The position numbers and the translations under genes were made by a program. Below the pieces are notes generated by a model that did no database searches, was not told the DNA's origin, and was given only the letters and a program-made list of their open reading frames with translations. Positions 1 to 7,721 of a DNA stretch of 45,278 nucleotides are shown one piece after another (the first letter of the stretch is position 1; the number at the start of each line of letters is the position of its first letter). Source of the DNA: Bacteroidota bacterium. GTDB lineage: Bacteria > Bacteroidota > Bacteroidia > Chitinophagales > Chitinophagaceae. The DNA is taken from assembly GCA_013289065.1 (NCBI GenBank), contig JABDAP010000008.1:1-45278 (forward strand). The letters run 5' to 3'.

Positions 1-731
1 TTGATAAGATCGGACTGGAAAAAGTAAAGGAAGAATTAGCTAACAAAGGTTTGAATACAACGCAGATCAACATCATTGAAAAATATCTGCTGATCAAAGG
101 AAACAATGTTGAAATGTTGTCCGAACTGAAAGAATTGATCGGTCAAAACCCAACAGGAAAAGAAGGGATCGAAGAGATTGAATACATTCTCAACTATCAA
201 CTCCAGACTTCTGACTCCAGACTCCAGACTGACTTCACCCTCGCACGGGGATTAAATTATTACACCGGCATCATCTTCGAAATAAAAGCAAAAGGCGTGC
301 AGATGGGAAGCATTGGCGGTGGCGGGCGTTACGACGACCTGACCGGTTTGTTTGGCGTACCGGATGTACCGGGAGTAGGGATCAGTTTTGGTGTTGACCG
401 GATCTACGATGTGATGGAAGAGCTCAAACTATTTCCTGAAGCAGTAAAGGTTGGCACCCGGGTTTTATTTTTTAATCTCGGCGAAACAGAAAGCAAAACA
501 GCTTTTGGTTTAATGCAACAGTTGAGAAACAAAGGTATCAGCTGCGAATTATTTCATGAGAATACAAAGTTTGACAAGCAGTTCAAATATGCAGATAAAA
601 AACAGATCGCTTATGTAGTGATCATCGGCAGCCAGGAAGCGGCTGATGGAACCTGCACTATTAAGAACCTGGGAGATGGCCAGCAGCAAACCATCGCACA
701 ATCTGACTTGTTATCTTTTGCTTTTGATTAA
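1..731 (+). CDS. hisS: Histidyl-tRNA synthetase, 3' part (5' end outside window)
   Basis: Class II aminoacyl-tRNA synthetase that charges tRNA-His in the cytoplasm. The frame is open from base 3, so the gene begins before the window; about 242 C-terminal residues are present. Visible are the histidine-specific ARGLNYYTG motif (about 255-290), the glycine-rich GGGRYDDL segment, the motif 3 segment GVGISFGVDR (about 370-400) and a C-terminal anticodon-binding domain. Just before the ARGLNYYTG motif, bases about 192-233 consist of 7-nt words of the gactcca type, read as LQTSDSRLQTD. Homologs usually carry an unrelated variable loop here, so this looks like a repeat element accommodated in frame. 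Upstream context is not visible. Identity is very secure. Confidence 0.96.
   Translation, partial: DKIGLEKVKEELANKGLNTTQINIIEKYLLIKGNNVEMLSELKELIGQNPTGKEGIEEIEYILNYQLQTSDSRLQTDFTLARGLNYYTGIIFEIKAKGVQMGSIGGGGRYDDLTGLFGVPDVPGVGISFGVDRIYDVMEELKLFPEAVKVGTRVLFFNLGETESKTAFGLMQQLRNKGISCELFHENTKFDKQFKYADKKQIAYVVIIGSQEAADGTCTIKNLGDGQQQTIAQSDLLSFAFD
192..233. repeat. Heptad word array inside hisS
   Basis: Six consecutive 7-nt words: aactatc, aactcca, gacttct, gactcca, gactcca, gactgac. The 18-nt core at 213-230 recurs exactly at 6080-6097 inside the RsuA/RluB-type gene, and related words make up the hairpin before bshA (44914-44998). Here the array is within the coding frame and has no second arm. Confidence 0.8.
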
Positions 732-779
732 ACGTAATACTGGCACAATATTTTCAGTTGTCTTGCAACAAGATCCTAT

Positions 780-1286
780 ATGAAAAGAATTTTTTTATTG
801 CTGGCAGGAATGATCATTCTATTGTTTTCCTGCAGTAAAAAAACAGTTCCTGCAGCAACAACTGCAACAAAAGCGCCGGAGAGAAATAATACAACGATTA
901 CCAGATCCGAACCACCGGCCAGTATCACAACTCCCGTTAAACCGCCAACTGTAGAACCAACAGCAGTGGCTCCAACCACCGCTCCTGCTTTTTCCAGCCC
1001 TATGATCGTGATCGATGAAGCAGGAAAAGTGATCACTTCACGTGAACAGCTTCCTGATGATATTGCAGAGAAAGTGGATTATAAAAAGATCGCACATGGG
1101 TTTACACCTGTACAAAGGCAGAACCTTATAGGGCGTTTTAAAATGGTACCGCCAAAAGTGTTGTTTGTTCCGGCACAACTTGCTTCTAAAAGTGCAAAAG
1201 GGTATTACTGCGTTTTCAAAAAGAAATTCTGGTACTGGCAAAAAGAAGATGGTTTATTTTATCTCGATGAAACGTATTACCAATAA
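780..1286 (+). CDS. Small hypothetical lipoprotein
   Basis: A 168-residue protein I do not recognise. The N-terminus MKRIFLLLAGMIILLFSC is a lipoprotein signal with the lipid-accepting Cys near residue 18, so it should be anchored in the outer or inner membrane. Residues about 20-70 are rich in Thr, Ala and Pro and look like a flexible linker. The C-terminal 100 residues form a compact region ending in an aromatic stretch (GYYCVFKKKFWYWQKEDGLFYLDETYYQ region, residues about 140-168). It follows hisS by 48 bp on the same strand and may be co-transcribed. An opposite-strand open frame at 776-1036 is a low-complexity shadow of the Thr/Pro region. Confidence 0.8.
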   Translation: MKRIFLLLAGMIILLFSCSKKTVPAATTATKAPERNNTTITRSEPPASITTPVKPPTVEPTAVAPTTAPAFSSPMIVIDEAGKVITSREQLPDDIAEKVDYKKIAHGFTPVQRQNLIGRFKMVPPKVLFVPAQLASKSAKGYYCVFKKKFWYWQKEDGLFYLDETYYQ

Positions 1287-1325
1287 CATTTTGTGCTATT
1301 GAATTTTCAATATGCTAAATGAATT

Positions 1326-1421
1326 CTCTGCGCCTGGCTCTGCGGTGAAATGGTTTACAAATTTGGATCTGTTATTGTTTCGGGATCTTTTTCACCGCAG
1401 AGCCGCAGAGGTTTTGCAGAG
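1326..1421. repeat. Inverted repeat of the cagag-word family
   Basis: Bases 1336-1350 pair perfectly (15 bp) with 1390-1404 across a 39-nt spacer. Words of the gcagag/ctctgc type continue outside the arms. Similar words are found at 24043-24103, about 36738-36765 and 40755-40860. It lies between the convergent genes 780-1286 and 1501-1899. Confidence 0.7.
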
Positions 1422-1448
1422 TATTGTAATAGGACAACACGTTCCCAA

Positions 1449-1474
1449 TAAAAAAGCCGGAAAATATTTCCGGC
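1449..1474 (-). terminator. Rho-independent terminator
   Basis: Read on the minus strand, gccggaaa / tttccggc (1456-1463 with 1467-1474) forms an 8-bp GC-rich stem followed by a run of six T. It sits 27 bp after the stop codon of the minus-strand gene 1501-1899. Confidence 0.8.
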
Positions 1475-1500
1475 CCTGTAAGCAGCAAGCAATCCCCCAT

Positions 1501-1899
1501 TTAAGATATGGGTATCATAAACATTTTATCAGCATATTTATTTTTCCATTCGCGCACCAATGTACCATTTGCTTTGGTTCCTTCCAGCACATAACCCATG
1601 GCATTGATACTTACACCGATTATTTTTTTGTTGGCATCCCTGTTAAACTTTGCCGTTCCCTGGAACTGCGTGATGGTATAAAGATCTTCGCCTTGTTTTT
1701 CCAGCGGAGATACACCTGCTGAAGACGACATGGTCAATGCGCCGTTCTCCAATGCAACCGTTACTTCAGCCACTACACTGCCATCGGGAAACTTATATTT
1801 TCCAACATATTCCTGCAGGGTAGAATCTGTTGGTGTTTGTGCCTGTGTAAAAGCTACAAAACAAATACTTGCACAAAAGAAAAGAAACCATTTTTTCAT
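1501..1899 (-). CDS. Secreted protein, DUF3471-like
   Basis: A 132-residue exported protein. MKKWFLFFCASICFVAFTQAQ is a Sec signal peptide with likely cleavage after AQA, which is why I start at 1899 rather than at the upstream Met at 1920. The mature part contains the pattern LQEYVGKYKFPDGS followed by alternating beta strands, as in the small beta-barrel C-terminal domain (DUF3471) often attached to beta-lactamase-like or esterase proteins; here it stands alone. Function is unknown. It has its own terminator at 1449-1474. Confidence 0.75.
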   Translation of the reverse strand: MKKWFLFFCASICFVAFTQAQTPTDSTLQEYVGKYKFPDGSVVAEVTVALENGALTMSSSAGVSPLEKQGEDLYTITQFQGTAKFNRDANKKIIGVSINAMGYVLEGTKANGTLVREWKNKYADKMFMIPIS

Positions 1900-1983
1900 A
1901 TAGCAGTTTTTAGCGTACACAAAATAATATTATTTAAGCAGCCCGTCGTTTTTGTTCAGATTAAATTATGCTTATTTATCCGC

Positions 1984-2481
1984 TTATTCCATCAAAGACA
2001 TGGCGCGTAAATGATGCTTCATATGTTCAACATAATCGCAGACCAGCCAGGCAAGTGTTTGCGTACCGGTTTGATTGTATTGAGGCTGAACTTTATAAGC
2101 CAGTATATCCAATGGTATCTGCTGCACAACAAAAATGATCTGCTGATTAAGCGATTGCCATAATAATAGCAGGTGGTGCAGCGGCAATTGCCGGTAATGA
2201 TTCACCGTTACCAGTTCATTCTGCCTGTAAGAAACGATCACATATGGCTGCTCAGAAAATTGTGCGTCGGTAAAACGTTTGAGGTTATTTATTGCAGAGT
2301 CGATAAGATGGCCGAGAATTTCCTGCCTGCTCCATTTGCCCGGCGCGGGATAAAGAAGTAATTCATCAGCATTCATTTTTTCATATCGCTCTTTTACATG
2401 AATGATCAGCGCAGCCAATTGCCGCATCGCAAGGTTTGTATCAGTTGCTGCGTTTTGCATAAAGCCTTTGTCCTGCCACAT
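1984..2481 (-). CDS. DinB/YfiT-like four-helix metalloprotein
   Basis: A 165-residue protein of the DinB superfamily (four-helix bundle, usually with a three-His metal site; members include bacillithiol-dependent transferases and many of unknown activity). Visible are GKWSRQEILGHLIDS, with the first helix-borne His, and the C-terminal EHMKHHL segment with further His ligands. This is not DNA polymerase IV despite the family name. The frame is open upstream to 2568, but that would overlap the end of the thiolase gene (stop at 2504), so I place the start at 2481; 2460 is another option. The two minus-strand genes are probably one transcript. The substrate cannot be told from sequence. Confidence 0.82.
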   Translation of the reverse strand: MWQDKGFMQNAATDTNLAMRQLAALIIHVKERYEKMNADELLLYPAPGKWSRQEILGHLIDSAINNLKRFTDAQFSEQPYVIVSYRQNELVTVNHYRQLPLHHLLLLWQSLNQQIIFVVQQIPLDILAYKVQPQYNQTGTQTLAWLVCDYVEHMKHHLRAMSLME

Positions 2482-2503
2482 TGTTTTATTTTGAATGTTG
2501 AAT

Positions 2504-3697
2504 TTAAAGCCCTTCATAAATAACGGCAGCGCCCTGTCCAACACCCACGCACATCGTTGCCAATCCATATTTCGACCGTTGCCTGTTCATTTCATGTAAT
2601 AAGGTAGTGGATATACGCACACCGCTGCAACCTAATGGATGGCCTATCGCAATCGATCCGCCGTTCACATTTACTTTGCTGCTGTCTAATGCCAGTTCTT
2701 TGATACATGCCAGGCTCTGCGATGCGAAGGCTTCATTCAGTTCAACCAGATCAATATCATTCACTGTTAACCCTGCCCGCTGCAATGCTTTGGATGATGA
2801 TGGCACAGGGCCCATTCCCATAATGGAAGGATCCACTCCTGTAACCGCCATACTCACGATCCTTGCGATAGGTTGCAGGTTAAATAATTTTACCGCTTCT
2901 TCACTTGCAAGTAATATTGCGGCAGCGCCATCGTTTATTCCCGACGAATTTCCTGCAGTAACCGTTCCGTCTTTTGCAAAGGCAGGTTTTAACCCCGCCA
3001 GTTTTTCAAGCGATGTTTGCCGCGGATGTTCATCCTGGTTGAACCAGGTGATCAGGCGGTCGCTGATCATTTCTATCGCAGTAATTTCATTGTCCCATTT
3101 ACCCGCTTCAAGTGCGGCAAAATATTTTTGTTGTGATGACAATGCAAATGCATCCTGTTCCTCACGGCCGATGTTCCATTCTCGTGCAACATTCTCTGCT
3201 GTTTCGCCCATACTGAACGGGTAATACATTTCGGCTAACCTTTTATTCGTAAAACGCCAGCCGATCGTTGTATCATACGTTTCTACTTTACGGTTCCATG
3301 CGCCATCGCTTTTGGCAGTAACAAAAGGTGCGCGTGTCATGCTTTCCACTCCGCAGGCTATATACAGCATTCCTTCATTACACATAATTGCACGCGCCGC
3401 ATCCATTACGGCCTGCAACCCGCTTGCACATAAACGGTTTACTGTATTGCCTGCAACACTAACCGGCAAACCTGCGAGCAGGGCGGCCATCCGCGCAACA
3501 TCACGGTTATCTTCACCGGCCTGGTTGGCGGCGCCGGCAATTACATCTTCGATCTTTGCCGGATCAATGCCTTCGTTTCTTTGCAGTAAAGAACTGATGG
3601 TGTGGGCCAGCAGGTCGTCGGGGCGTATCGAACTTAATTTGCCGCCATAACGCCCGATGGGTGTTCTAACGGCATCAATTACATAACATGTTTTCAT
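2504..3697 (-). CDS. Acetyl-CoA acyltransferase (thiolase), PcaF/PaaJ-like
   Basis: A 397-residue thiolase for CoA-dependent cleavage or condensation of 3-oxoacyl-CoA in the cytoplasm. The catalytic residues are in place: nucleophilic Cys90 (NRLCASG), His353 (GHPLGCSG) and Cys383 (CVGVGQG). The N-terminal AVRTPIGRYGGKLSSIRPDDL is typical of beta-ketoadipyl-CoA thiolases (PcaF/PaaJ), but no other aromatic-degradation gene is present, so a role in fatty-acid or general acyl-CoA metabolism is equally possible. Start at 3697 (MKTCYVIDAVRTP) rather than the Met at 3751, because the family begins there and the upstream part overlaps the rlmN promoter region. Divergent from rlmN. Confidence 0.93.
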   Translation of the reverse strand: MKTCYVIDAVRTPIGRYGGKLSSIRPDDLLAHTISSLLQRNEGIDPAKIEDVIAGAANQAGEDNRDVARMAALLAGLPVSVAGNTVNRLCASGLQAVMDAARAIMCNEGMLYIACGVESMTRAPFVTAKSDGAWNRKVETYDTTIGWRFTNKRLAEMYYPFSMGETAENVAREWNIGREEQDAFALSSQQKYFAALEAGKWDNEITAIEMISDRLITWFNQDEHPRQTSLEKLAGLKPAFAKDGTVTAGNSSGINDGAAAILLASEEAVKLFNLQPIARIVSMAVTGVDPSIMGMGPVPSSSKALQRAGLTVNDIDLVELNEAFASQSLACIKELALDSSKVNVNGGSIAIGHPLGCSGVRISTTLLHEMNRQRSKYGLATMCVGVGQGAAVIYEGL

Positions 3698-3767
3698 ATA
3701 AAAAGCTAAAATGCTATGCAAGATAGAGTTTGTAACACAAAAATTCTCCATCGCTGCATCTGTGGGT

Positions 3768-3775
3768 TATCTTTG
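3768..3775 (+). promoter_or_regulatory. Putative -7 box of rlmN
   Basis: TATCTTTG matches the Bacteroidota -7 consensus TAnnTTTG exactly. It ends only 4 nt before the rlmN ATG (3780), so the transcript would be leaderless or nearly so. No clear -33 TTTG was found at the usual 19-nt spacing. Confidence 0.5.
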
Positions 3776-3779
3776 CGCG

Positions 3780-4829
3780 ATGAATACCCCTTTACCCAAC
3801 ATACGCCACCTGAGTATTGCAGAGCTGGAAGCTTATTTTGAATCCATTGGCGATAAAAAGTTTCGAGTGAAACAGGTGCATGAATGGATCTGGCAGAAAC
3901 ACGCGCATAGTTTTGATGATATGACCAATCTCAGTAAAGACCTGCGCAACAAATTAGCCGGATCGTTTTCCTTTCCCGCATTGAAGATCGATGCAACACA
4001 GTATAGCAGCGATGGAACTGTGAAGAGCCGATTTAAAACTTTTGACGGCCACCTGGTTGAAGGCGTATTGATACCGACAGATGAAAGAAAAACGGCCTGT
4101 GTTTCTTCGCAGATAGGTTGCAGCCTGAGTTGTAAATTCTGTGCAACAGGTTATATGGACCGGAAAAGAAACCTTACGTATGATGAGATCTACGACCAGG
4201 TTGTATTGATCAACGAACAGAGTGAAAAAACATTTGAGAAAAAATTATCCAACATCGTATTCATGGGAATGGGCGAGCCATTGATGAATTATGCAAATGT
4301 TTTAAGAGCGATAGAAAGAATATCCGCAGAAGACGGCCTGTTCATGAGCCCGAAAAGAATTACTGTTTCCACTGCCGGTGTTGCCAAACAGATAAAAATG
4401 CTGGGCGATGATAAAGTGCGTTTCAAACTTGCATTGTCACTGCATGCGCCAACGGATGAGAAAAGAGATAAGATCATGCCGATCAATGAAAGCAATAATA
4501 TTAAAGTATTGATAGAGGCATTGAATTATTTCTACAAACAAACCGGCAATGAGATAACGCTTGAATACATTCTTTTTAAAAATCTGAATGATTCAGAAAA
4601 AGATGCAGAAGACCTTACAAAAATATATCGCCAGGTTCCGGCAGACCTTATAAACATTATCGAGTACAATCCGATCGCCGAGTTTCGTTTTTCCAAACCT
4701 GATGAAGAAGCCGTACAGAGTTTTATGGGCATACTCGAGAGCAATAAAGTAAATGCGCGATTGCGCCGGAGCCGTGGAAAGGATATTGATGCGGCGTGTG
4801 GGCAACTGGCAAATAAGGACAAACATTAA
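3780..4829 (+). CDS. rlmN: Dual-specificity 23S rRNA/tRNA adenine-C2 methyltransferase
   Basis: Radical-SAM enzyme that methylates C2 of A2503 in 23S rRNA and of A37 in some tRNAs. The 349-residue protein has the radical-SAM cluster CSLSCKFC (Cys114, Cys118, Cys121), the conserved Cys107 before it, the GEPLMNY segment, and the resolving/methyl-carrying Cys340 in DIDAACGQLA. The length is normal. The frame extends upstream to 3711, but homologs start near MNTPLPNIRHLS and a -7 box lies just upstream, supporting 3780. The gene stops right at a heptad repeat element (4832-4935). Confidence 0.96.
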   Translation: MNTPLPNIRHLSIAELEAYFESIGDKKFRVKQVHEWIWQKHAHSFDDMTNLSKDLRNKLAGSFSFPALKIDATQYSSDGTVKSRFKTFDGHLVEGVLIPTDERKTACVSSQIGCSLSCKFCATGYMDRKRNLTYDEIYDQVVLINEQSEKTFEKKLSNIVFMGMGEPLMNYANVLRAIERISAEDGLFMSPKRITVSTAGVAKQIKMLGDDKVRFKLALSLHAPTDEKRDKIMPINESNNIKVLIEALNYFYKQTGNEITLEYILFKNLNDSEKDAEDLTKIYRQVPADLINIIEYNPIAEFRFSKPDEEAVQSFMGILESNKVNARLRRSRGKDIDAACGQLANKDKH

Positions 4830-4831
4830 CG

Positions 4832-4935
4832 GTGAATAGTGAATAGTGAATAGTGAATAGTGAATAGTGAATAGTGAATGATGTGTAAAATTGAATTTCC
4901 GCTGCATTCACTATTCACCATTGCCCATTCACTAT
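4832..4935. repeat. Heptad hairpin element (gtgaata words)
   Basis: Six perfect copies of gtgaata (4832-4873) and one gtgaatg are followed, after a 24-nt spacer, by complementary heptads cattcac, tattcac, cattgcc, cattcac (4905-4932). The 30 bases at 4905-4934 occur exactly, as the reverse complement, at 13259-13288. The element starts 3 nt after the rlmN stop codon. Minus-strand open frames across it (repeating HYSLFTI) are artefacts of the repeat. Confidence 0.92.
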
Positions 4936-4998
4936 CTCACTCATTTAACAAGAGTTTTCTACGGTTGCTTAAACCTATGTTAACTGTGATCGTCTTAT

Positions 4999-5658
4999 AT
5001 GAAAGAAAATAAAAAAACGATCATGAATAAATTATTTATCGCCGCAACCGCATTGTTATTTGCAGGTTCGTTACAGGCGCAGACGGGAAAACATTTCGAT
5101 TCAACAGCAGGTGGTAAAAAAAGTGTGCAAGCATATAGACAAATGCCACATGCCAATTTAAGTGATGACCAGAAAAAGCAGGCAAAAGATCTGAGAGACA
5201 GTTATCGTTCAAAATTTGCGGCTATACAAAATGATAAAACATTAACGGCTGCAGACCGCGCAACAAAGATGGCTGATCTGAGAAAAGAACAACATCAAAA
5301 AATGCAGGCAATGCTTACGCCTGAACAAAAAACACAAATGGCTTCGCAGCGAAGAGGCAAAGGTGGCAGGCCAAATAAGATGCAGGGAATGGCGGGTAAA
5401 AGAATGGATAAGATGAAAAGCAACCTGGGTTTAACAGATGAGCAGATGAACAAGATCAAAGCGAATCAAACGGCTATGCGTGATAAGATAAAAACAATAC
5501 ATTCTGATCAAACCTTATCCGACAGCCAGAAAAGAGAACAGGTAAAAACAATTATGAAGCAACAAAAGCAGAATATGAAAAGCGTTCTTACTCCTGAGCA
5601 GATGCAAAAGATGAAAAGCATGCACCACAACAGGAAAGCAGAATCAGCAAAAGCATAA
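4999..5658 (+). CDS. Periplasmic LTxxQ/Spy-like protein
   Basis: A 219-residue, very basic, Met- and Gln-rich exported protein. A signal peptide ends at about LFAGSLQAQ (start at 4999; the Met at 5023 would give a shorter signal and is also possible). The mature part holds two helical units, each with an LTxEQ motif (ANLSDDQKKQ... LTPEQKTQM and LGLTDEQMNKI... LTPEQMQKM), as in CpxP/Spy-type periplasmic proteins that sense or buffer misfolded envelope proteins. The two units resemble each other, so the protein looks like an internal duplication. A strong terminator follows at 5685-5718. The chaperone role is inferred from the family. Confidence 0.8.
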   Translation: MKENKKTIMNKLFIAATALLFAGSLQAQTGKHFDSTAGGKKSVQAYRQMPHANLSDDQKKQAKDLRDSYRSKFAAIQNDKTLTAADRATKMADLRKEQHQKMQAMLTPEQKTQMASQRRGKGGRPNKMQGMAGKRMDKMKSNLGLTDEQMNKIKANQTAMRDKIKTIHSDQTLSDSQKREQVKTIMKQQKQNMKSVLTPEQMQKMKSMHHNRKAESAKA

Positions 5659-5684
5659 GGTTATCTATCAATATATACATTGTA

Positions 5685-5718
5685 ACAGAAGCGGCTAAAA
5701 ACCGCTTCTGTTTTTTTT
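5685..5718 (+). terminator. Rho-independent terminator
   Basis: acagaagcgg (5685-5694) pairs with ccgcttctgt (5702-5711), followed by eight T. It lies 27 bp after the Spy-like gene. Confidence 0.92.
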
Positions 5719-5764
5719 GGCTATCTTCGTTGTTCCTGTTGCAAAACAGCATAAATAAAGATCA

Positions 5765-6859
5765 ATGAAAAAACGTACCGACAACTTCGACAAGTTTGCC
5801 AATCCCAAAAAGGGCAGCGCAATAAAAGAAGCTTTCCGCCAGGAAAAGAAAAAGATAAAACAGGAAGCCCGCGCCGCAGGTGAAGAAATGCGGAAAAAGA
5901 AAATTGATAAAATGCGCGGCATCGATACTTCTGATAAAGAAGCCAGACCCGCAGCACAAAAATTCAGGCCAAAGGATAAGGGCAAACCGGGAGTGCCAAG
6001 TAAGAAGTACGAAGTCCATAGCTCTAATAAGTCTGAAGTCAGAAGTCAGAAGACTGAAGTGATCAAACAACTAATACCAGACTCCAGACTCCAGACTCCA
6101 GACTCAGCCGCAGGTCCAATGCCTTTAAACAAATTCATCGCACACGCAGGTGTTTGTGGAAGAAGAGAAGCCGCTGAATTGGTAAAAGAAGGAAAAGTAA
6201 CCGTGAATGGTGATAAAATATTTGAACCGGGTTATAAAGTAACCGGCAATGATAAAGTGATCGTAAAAGGCAAACAGGTTTTTCTGCAACGCAACTCGGT
6301 GTATATTTTATTGAACAAGCCGAAAGATTTTATTACTACATCAAATGATCCGCAGGGAAGAAAAACGGTTTTGGATCTGATCAAACATGCCACACCGGAA
6401 AGAGTATATCCCGTTGGCAGGCTGGACAGGAACACGACCGGTGTTTTATTATTGACCAATGATGGCGAACTCGCTCAGAAATTAACACACCCGTCTTTTG
6501 AAGTAAAGAAAATTTATGAAGTAACGCTTGATAAACCTGTTACTAAAAAAGACATGGAATCGATCATCAGCGGTGTTACGCTGGAAGATGGATTTGTACA
6601 GGCCGATGCTGTTGGCTATGCAGATAGTAAAGACAAAACAGTAGTGGGTATTGAAATTCACAGCGGCCGCAACCGTATCGTGCGCCGCATATTTGAACAT
6701 TTGGGCTATGATGTAAAAGCGCTCGACCGCGTTATGTTCGCCAACCTTACCAAGAAAAATGTTGACAGAAGCAAATGGCGTTTTCTGAATGAAAAAGAAG
6801 TAAGGTTGCTGAAGTTTATGAACAAATCTTTTTTGAGAAAAAATAAAGACACTGAATAA
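5765..6859 (+). CDS. RsuA/RluB/RluE-type pseudouridine synthase with long N-terminal extension
   Basis: Isomerises uridine to pseudouridine, probably in 23S rRNA (RluB-like), in the cytoplasm. Order of parts in the 364 residues: a Lys/Arg-rich extension (1-80), a repeat-derived stretch (about 82-115), an S4 RNA-binding domain (about 118-165, LNKFIAHAGVCGRREAAELV) and the catalytic domain with Asp221 in GRLDRNTTGVLLLTNDG and the IHSGRNRIVRRIFEHLG segment. Basic extensions are common in this family in Bacteroidota. The part at 6031-6107 consists of heptad words and includes DSRLQT, identical to the peptide in hisS. The start at 5765 follows a terminator and is the first Met of the frame. The second pseudouridine synthase follows after an octad repeat. 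Confidence 0.9.
   Translation: MKKRTDNFDKFANPKKGSAIKEAFRQEKKKIKQEARAAGEEMRKKKIDKMRGIDTSDKEARPAAQKFRPKDKGKPGVPSKKYEVHSSNKSEVRSQKTEVIKQLIPDSRLQTPDSAAGPMPLNKFIAHAGVCGRREAAELVKEGKVTVNGDKIFEPGYKVTGNDKVIVKGKQVFLQRNSVYILLNKPKDFITTSNDPQGRKTVLDLIKHATPERVYPVGRLDRNTTGVLLLTNDGELAQKLTHPSFEVKKIYEVTLDKPVTKKDMESIISGVTLEDGFVQADAVGYADSKDKTVVGIEIHSGRNRIVRRIFEHLGYDVKALDRVMFANLTKKNVDRSKWRFLNEKEVRLLKFMNKSFLRKNKDTE
6031..6107. repeat. Heptad word element inside the pseudouridine synthase gene
   Basis: Left block 6031-6058: gtctgaa, gtcagaa, gtcagaa, gactgaa. Right block 6080-6107: gactcca three times, then gactcag. The 18-nt core at 6080-6097 is also in hisS at 213-230. The words resemble those of the hairpin before bshA. 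The element is read in frame and encodes a linker between the basic extension and the S4 domain. Confidence 0.85.
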
Positions 6860-6861
6860 TA

Positions 6862-6938
6862 TTTTGGAAAGGGCAATTGGGAAATTTTGAAATTGAAATC
6901 AATTCCAAAATTTCCCAATTCCAAAATTTCCCAATTCC
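6862..6938. repeat. Octad hairpin element
   Basis: The right half is made of 8-nt words (attccaaa, atttccca, attccaaa, atttccca, attcc) at about 6901-6938. The left half (about 6862-6895) contains the complement (ggaaaggg, caattggg, aaattttg). The element fills the whole gap between the two pseudouridine synthase genes, ending 3 nt before the ATG at 6942. Confidence 0.85.
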
Positions 6939-6941
6939 TCC

Positions 6942-7652
6942 ATGCAGTTAGATATCATTTTCAATAACGATCAATTCGTAGCGGTAAACAAACCTTCCGG
7001 TTTATTAAGTATTCCCGACAGGCTGGGACAGGAAATTTCTTTGAAAGATCTGCTGAAAGAAAAGTACGGAAGCATTTATACCGTTCACCGCCTCGACCGT
7101 GATACAAGCGGCATTATTGTTTTTGCAAAGAATGAAGAATCGCATAAACAGCTCTCGCAGTTATTTGAAGGCAGAGAGATGGAAAAATATTATGTGGGGC
7201 TTGTGTATGGAAACATGATGAATGCATCGGGAAGCATTGATGCACCGATCATGGAACATCCCGGCAAAGCAACAAAAATGATGACGCATGCAAAAGGCAA
7301 GGCATCTCTTACAGATTATGAAGTGCTTGAATCGTTCCGTTTGTTTTCTTGGGTACAGTTCAGGATTCATACGGGGCGCACGCACCAGATACGTGTACAC
7401 ATGCAGCACATCGGCCATTCAATTGTATGCGATGAAATTTATGGCGACCCGAAACCATTGTTATTATCTGCGCTGAAAAAGAATTTCAAACTCTCCAAAA
7501 CTTCCGAAGAAGAAAGGCCAATATTATCAAGGCTCGCGCTGCATTCTTACAAATTAAAATTTGTGTTAAGTGATACAACATTTGAATTGGAAGCAGAAGT
7601 ACCGAAAGATCTTCGTGCGGTATTGCAGCAGTTGAGAAAATGGAAAGGATAG
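6942..7652 (+). CDS. RluA-family pseudouridine synthase
   Basis: A 236-residue stand-alone catalytic domain without an S4 domain, like RluA or TruC, modifying rRNA or tRNA uridines. The catalytic Asp52 is in TVHRLDRDTSGIIVFAKN; RIHTGRTHQIRVHMQHIGH carries the family motif III, and LALHSYKL the final strand. The start codon follows directly after the octad repeat, so the leader must be very short or the gene is read from the upstream pseudouridine synthase. Which uridine is modified cannot be told. Confidence 0.93.
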   Translation: MQLDIIFNNDQFVAVNKPSGLLSIPDRLGQEISLKDLLKEKYGSIYTVHRLDRDTSGIIVFAKNEESHKQLSQLFEGREMEKYYVGLVYGNMMNASGSIDAPIMEHPGKATKMMTHAKGKASLTDYEVLESFRLFSWVQFRIHTGRTHQIRVHMQHIGHSIVCDEIYGDPKPLLLSALKKNFKLSKTSEEERPILSRLALHSYKLKFVLSDTTFELEAEVPKDLRAVLQQLRKWKG

Positions 7653-7661
7653 TTATTATTT

Positions 7662-7719
7662 TGAATGTTGAATTATGAATGGTTTGATTTTTCATTCATA
7701 ATTCAGCATTCATAATTTT
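7662..7719. repeat. Heptad hairpin between convergent genes
   Basis: Words tgaatgt, tgaatta, tgaatgg (7662-7682) face attcata, attcagc, attcata (7694-7714). A perfect 13-bp stem forms between 7669-7681 and 7693-7705. It lies between the convergent stop codons at 7652 and 7722 and could serve as a two-way terminator, with T runs on the plus side. Confidence 0.88.
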
Positions 7720-7721
7720 TC

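Noticed and set aside
776..1036. Minus-strand open frame opposite the small lipoprotein gene
   Set aside because: Low-complexity Ala/Val/Gly sequence mirroring the Thr/Pro-rich region of the real gene.
1312..1722. Plus-strand open frame of 136 codons
   Set aside because: It crosses an inverted repeat and a terminator and lies antisense to a signal-peptide-bearing gene; no protein-like features.
1984..2481. Reading the DinB-family protein as a second DNA polymerase IV
   Set aside because: The name is shared only historically; size and His pattern are those of the YfiT/DinB four-helix family.
4593..4911. Minus-strand open frames with repeating HYSLFTI residues
   Set aside because: They are produced by the gtgaata array, which has no stops on the minus strand, and run into the rlmN gene.
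4832..4935. Tandem array that could be taken for a CRISPR
   Set aside because: Units are 7 nt without spacers, the other half is their complement, and no cas gene is present.
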